Shown: positions 5,736 to 8,454 of the stretch, piece by piece
Layout: each line of letters begins with the position of its first letter
Position numbering within the stretch: position 1 is the stretch's first letter
From: Elusimicrobia bacterium CG08_land_8_20_14_0_20_59_10
GTDB lineage: Bacteria > Elusimicrobiota > Elusimicrobia > Elusimicrobiales > UBA9959
Assembly (NCBI GenBank): GCA_002779045.1
Contig: PEXO01000124.1
Coordinates: forward strand, 1 to 8,454
Direction: 5' to 3'
Length of the DNA stretch: 8,454 nucleotides
Notes under the pieces: generated by a model
Databases searched by the model: none
What the model saw: the letters and a program-made list of their open reading frames with translations, nothing else
What the model was told of the DNA's origin: nothing
Made by a program: the position numbers and the translations under genes

Positions 5736-6926
5736 TTACCCCACCATGTCGCCCATACTGAACATCGGCATGAACATGGCGATAACTATAGTGCCGATAA
5801 CAACGCCGAGCACCACCATGATAAGCGGCTCTATCATGGAAGTGAGGCCCTTCACGGCGGTATCCACTTCCTGGTCGTAGAAGTCGGCTATCTTGTTGAG
5901 CATGTTGTCCAGGCCGCCGGTCTCTTCGCCCACGCTTATCATCTGTATGACCATCGGCGGGAAGATCCCGGACCGCTTGAGCGGGTCCGCTATACGGCCG
6001 CCCTCCTTGATGGAGTCATAGCTCTGCATGATGGCCTTTTCTATGGTCTTGTTGCCGGCGGTCTTGGCCACGGTCTCAAGTCCCTGCAGTATGGGCACGC
6101 CGGATTTTATAAGGGTGCCCAGCGTGCGCGTGAACTTGGCTATGGCTACTTTTTTAAGCAGGATACCGAACACCGGCACCTTAAGCGAGATATCGTCCAC
6201 CCTTGCGATACCCTTGGGCGTCTTTCTCCATTTATTAGCTCCCCAGCCCGCAAGGCCCAGCACCGGGATGAGGATAATGCTCTTCTGGCGCAGGAAGTCG
6301 GAAAGGTCTATTATCACCTGGGTAATGAAGGGAAGTTCCGCGTTGAAACCGCCGAAGATATCCTTGAAGACCGGGATGACGAATACTATCAGGAATATCG
6401 TGATAAGCCCGGCCACGCTGAACACGACCGTGGGGTACATCAGGGCGCTCTTCACCTTGGCTTTTAGGGCTTCGGAAGCTTCAAGGAAGCCGGAAAGGCG
6501 CTCAAGTATGGTGTCAAGGATACCGCCCACTTCGCCGGCCCGGATCATGGCCACGTAAAGCTCGGTGAAGGCCGTCGGATGCTTTTTCATCCCGTCGGCA
6601 ATGGAAAGGCCGGCCTCTATATCAACGCGCAACGCGCCCACCACAGCCTGGAAGGCCGGGTTCTCCGCCTGCTCCTCCAGTATGGTAAGCCCCTGCACTA
6701 TAGGCACGCCGGCCGACACCAGCGTGGACAGCTGGCGTGAGAACATCACCACGTCATTGGATTTAACGCTTCCCTTGATCTTCTTTTTGCCGGCGGACGG
6801 CTTTATCTCGGTGACGGAAAGCCGTTTTTCGCGCAGGCGCGCGATGGCGGCCCTCTGGTCAGGCGCCTCCACCATCCCCGCCGTCACCTTGCCGCTGCTT
6901 TCTTTTGCTTTATAGGCGAATTGCAT
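5736..6926 (-). CDS. pilC: Type IV pilus inner-membrane platform protein PilC (GspF family)
   Basis: The 396-residue product is full length for PilC/GspF (about 400). It has the usual duplicated architecture: a short N-terminal segment (MQFAYKAKESSGKVTAGMVEA), first T2SSF domain about 60-180 (FSRQLSTLVSAGVPIVQGL, 62-80; RAGEVGG, 129-135) and second about 262-385 (FTRTLGTLIKSGVPILQGL, 265-283; VGEETGGLD, 332-340). Hydrophobic membrane segments lie at about 163-187, 216-232 and 364-388. In the pilus machine PilC sits in the inner membrane and couples PilB or PilT motion to pilin insertion or extraction. It is the third gene of a pilB-pilT-pilC run, 51 bases after pilT. Its ATG at 6926 has no good Shine-Dalgarno, and a GC-rich hairpin lies in the gap, which may lower its expression relative to pilT. 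Confidence 0.96.
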   Translation of the reverse strand: MQFAYKAKESSGKVTAGMVEAPDQRAAIARLREKRLSVTEIKPSAGKKKIKGSVKSNDVVMFSRQLSTLVSAGVPIVQGLTILEEQAENPAFQAVVGALRVDIEAGLSIADGMKKHPTAFTELYVAMIRAGEVGGILDTILERLSGFLEASEALKAKVKSALMYPTVVFSVAGLITIFLIVFVIPVFKDIFGGFNAELPFITQVIIDLSDFLRQKSIILIPVLGLAGWGANKWRKTPKGIARVDDISLKVPVFGILLKKVAIAKFTRTLGTLIKSGVPILQGLETVAKTAGNKTIEKAIMQSYDSIKEGGRIADPLKRSGIFPPMVIQMISVGEETGGLDNMLNKIADFYDQEVDTAVKGLTSMIEPLIMVVLGVVIGTIVIAMFMPMFSMGDMVG

Positions 6927-6950
6927 ATGAGAATAGTGCGGACCCAGGGA

Positions 6951-6966
6951 GCCGGCCGCCGCCGGC
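6951..6966. other. GC-rich hairpin in the pilT-pilC gap
   Basis: GCCGGC (6951-6956) and GCCGGC (6961-6966) can pair around a 4-base loop. Each arm is itself palindromic, so alternative pairings exist. No T-run follows in either direction, so it is not an intrinsic terminator. Its position 12-27 bases after the pilT stop and 24 bases or more before the pilC start suggests a differential-expression or stability element; this is inference. Confidence 0.4.
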
Positions 6967-6977
6967 CGCGCCGGTGC

Positions 6978-8054
6978 TTAGCTGGTGGTTGAAAGGGTCT
7001 TCTGCAGCAGCTTCTTGAGGTCCTCCGGGTCGGCCGAACGGTTGACGGCCTCCTGGTAGGTGATCTTCTGCTTCTTGTACAGGTCCACCAGCGACTGGTT
7101 CATGGTAACCATACCGAACTTGCCGCCGGTCTGGATCACGGTGGCGATCTGCTCCACTTTCTGTTCGCGGATGAGGTTGCGCACCGCGGAGGTGGCTATC
7201 ATAACCTCGCAGCAGAGGGTGCGGCCCGTGCCGCCGGCCAGAGGCAGCAGCTGCTGGGCAAAAACTCCCTGCAGCACGAAAGAGAGCTGCACGCGTATCT
7301 GTTCCTGCTGGTGCGGCGGGAAAACGTCTATTATGCGGTTTATCGTCTGGGCGGCGTCGGAGGTATGCAGCGTGGCCAGCACCAGGTGGCCCGTCTCGGC
7401 GATATTCAGGGCGGCGCCTATCGTCTCCAGGTCGCGCAACTCACCGATAAGTATCACGTCCGGGTCCTGCCGCAGCACGTGGCGCAGCGCGGCGCCGAAG
7501 GTTTCGGTATCGGCGCCCACTTCCCGCTGGTTCACCATGCTCTTTTTATGCGTATGCACATACTCGATGGGGTCTTCCACGGTTATTATGTGGTAACTCC
7601 GGTGCTCGTTAAGGTAGTCTATCATCGAAGCCAGCGTGGTAGATTTACCGGAACCCGTCGGGCCGGTCACCAGCAGCAGGCCCTTGTTCAGCTTCATTAT
7701 TTCATAGACGACCGCGGGGAGGTTGAGCTCTTCGAAAGTCTTATACTTGCTGGGTATGGCGCGGATGGCCGCGCCGACCACTCCGCGCTGGCGGTAGGCG
7801 TTCATGCGCAGGCGGCCCATGCCTTTTATCCCGAAGGCGAAGTCCAGCTCGTTCGTGGCTTCAAAGCGCTGGCGCTGCGCGTCGGTCATCAGCGAGAAGA
7901 TCAGGGTCTGGCACATCTCCGGGGTCAGTTTTTCAAAGGGGGTGTTCAGCAGCTCGCCGTCTATGCGCAGCATCGGGGTGGTGCCGGCGGTGAGATGCAG
8001 GTCTGAAGCGGTTTTCTCATGCATCATCATGAACAACTCGCTCATTGTTACCAT
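6978..8054 (-). CDS. pilT: Type IV pilus retraction ATPase PilT
   Basis: The 358-residue product has the normal PilT length and all family landmarks: N-terminal SELFMMMHEKTASDLHLTAG with the PilT/PilU-like SDLHL (17-21), Walker A GPTGSGKS (131-138), Asp box ITVEDPIEY (157-165), Walker B ILIGELRD (201-208), His box LATLHT (226-231), and the PilT-specific C-terminal AVRNLIREQK (290-299, the AIRNLIRE motif needed for retraction in other PilTs) and GGKFGMVTMNQSL (310-322). It is a cytoplasmic hexameric motor that depolymerises the pilus, driving twitching and DNA uptake. AGGAG (complement of 8062-8066) lies 7 bases before ATG 8054, fixing the start; a second ATG three codons on is less well placed. 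It follows pilB by 52 bases with no terminator, so one operon is likely. Confidence 0.97.
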   Translation of the reverse strand: MVTMSELFMMMHEKTASDLHLTAGTTPMLRIDGELLNTPFEKLTPEMCQTLIFSLMTDAQRQRFEATNELDFAFGIKGMGRLRMNAYRQRGVVGAAIRAIPSKYKTFEELNLPAVVYEIMKLNKGLLLVTGPTGSGKSTTLASMIDYLNEHRSYHIITVEDPIEYVHTHKKSMVNQREVGADTETFGAALRHVLRQDPDVILIGELRDLETIGAALNIAETGHLVLATLHTSDAAQTINRIIDVFPPHQQEQIRVQLSFVLQGVFAQQLLPLAGGTGRTLCCEVMIATSAVRNLIREQKVEQIATVIQTGGKFGMVTMNQSLVDLYKKQKITYQEAVNRSADPEDLKKLLQKTLSTTS

Positions 8055-8106
8055 AAATTAGCTCCTGAAGAACTTTCCACCATCAAAGTAAATCAAAACC
8101 GGACCG

Positions 8107-8454
8107 TCAGTCCACGTCCGACCCCGTAACGCGTATGACCTCCTCTACCGTGGTCATACCCGCAAAAAGCTTGCGCAAAGCCGACTCCCGCAGCGTTATC
8201 ATGCCGTTCTTGCGGGCCTCATCTTTTATCTTAGAAACATGCGCCTTCTCGATGATGAGGCCGCGTATGATGTCGCTGACTTCAAGTATCTCGTGGATAC
8301 CCATGCGCCCCTTATAGCCCGTCTTGGCGCACTTGTCGCAGCCCCGTCCTCTAGACAGGATTATTTTACCATTTTTAGTATTATTATCAAGAACGGCCTT
8401 TGAAACCCCCAGGCTTACGAGGAGTTCCGGTTTCACCTCATAGGTCTCCTTGCA
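8107..8454 (-). CDS. pilB: Type IV pilus assembly ATPase PilB, C-terminal fragment (rest outside window)
   Basis: The last 115 residues of a GspE/PilB family ATPase are visible, ending in TGA at 8107-8109; the frame stays open to the window edge. It contains the zinc-binding region: Cys1 of the visible part, then RGRGCDKCAKTGYKGR with Cys39 and Cys42, followed by GIHEILEVSDIIRGLI, and a tail with ARKNGMITLRESALRKLFAGMT and TVEEVIRVT, all typical of the PilB/GspE C-terminus. The catalytic Walker motifs lie outside the window. An internal GTG at 8436 is not a true start. The family powers pilin polymerisation. Context (followed by pilT and pilC) favours PilB over type II secretion GspE, although GspE shares the same tail. 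Confidence 0.93.
   Translation of the reverse strand, partial: CKETYEVKPELLVSLGVSKAVLDNNTKNGKIILSRGRGCDKCAKTGYKGRMGIHEILEVSDIIRGLIIEKAHVSKIKDEARKNGMITLRESALRKLFAGMTTVEEVIRVTGSDVD

Noticed and set aside
8107..8436. A stand-alone 109-residue protein starting at GTG 8436
   Set aside because: The frame continues open to the window edge with a zinc-motif Cys upstream; it is the tail of PilB.

Overview
The window comes from a Gram-negative-type (diderm) bacterium with a GC-rich genome. Type IV pilus genes and several proteins with Sec signal peptides support this. The genes use many ATA isoleucine codons despite the high GC content, a pattern I associate with Elusimicrobiota-like lineages. That placement is a guess from codon style and gene mix, with no marker gene to support it. 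No rRNA, tRNA, CRISPR array or insertion sequence is visible.

Layout: (a) 1-1387, minus strand: a partial gene for an exported ClpP-fold serine protease with a long charged coiled coil, running off the left edge. (b) 1453-1824, plus strand: a small single-domain methylguanine-DNA methyltransferase-like protein with an intact PCHR active site. (c) 1812-3125, minus strand: a gene for a secreted protein resembling DUF4105/Lnb N-terminal proteins, split by one in-frame amber codon at 2400-2402. It converges on (b) with a 13-base overlap. (d) 3126-3431: a 306-base divergent intergenic region with a good promoter candidate on each strand and imperfect inverted repeats. (e) 3432-5664, plus strand: a two-gene operon with an iron-dependent alcohol dehydrogenase (YqhD/BDH type) and, one base later, a DUF362 protein with two 4Fe-4S motifs and a Sec-type signal peptide. 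(f) 5685-5712: a hairpin terminator that can serve both strands. (g) 5736-8454, minus strand: the pilus motor and platform genes in the order pilB (C-terminal end only), pilT, pilC.

Working together: PilB (extension ATPase), PilT (retraction ATPase) and PilC (inner-membrane platform) form the core machinery of type IV pilus assembly and twitching. The dehydrogenase and the iron-sulfur protein are almost certainly co-transcribed and may share a redox role, but their substrates cannot be read from sequence. The ClpP-like protease and the interrupted DUF4105-like protein both look like envelope proteins of unassigned function. Most of the window is recognisable machinery. The less ordinary parts are the exported ClpP-fold protease, the amber-split secreted gene, and the iron-sulfur protein that appears to leave the cytoplasm without a Tat signal.
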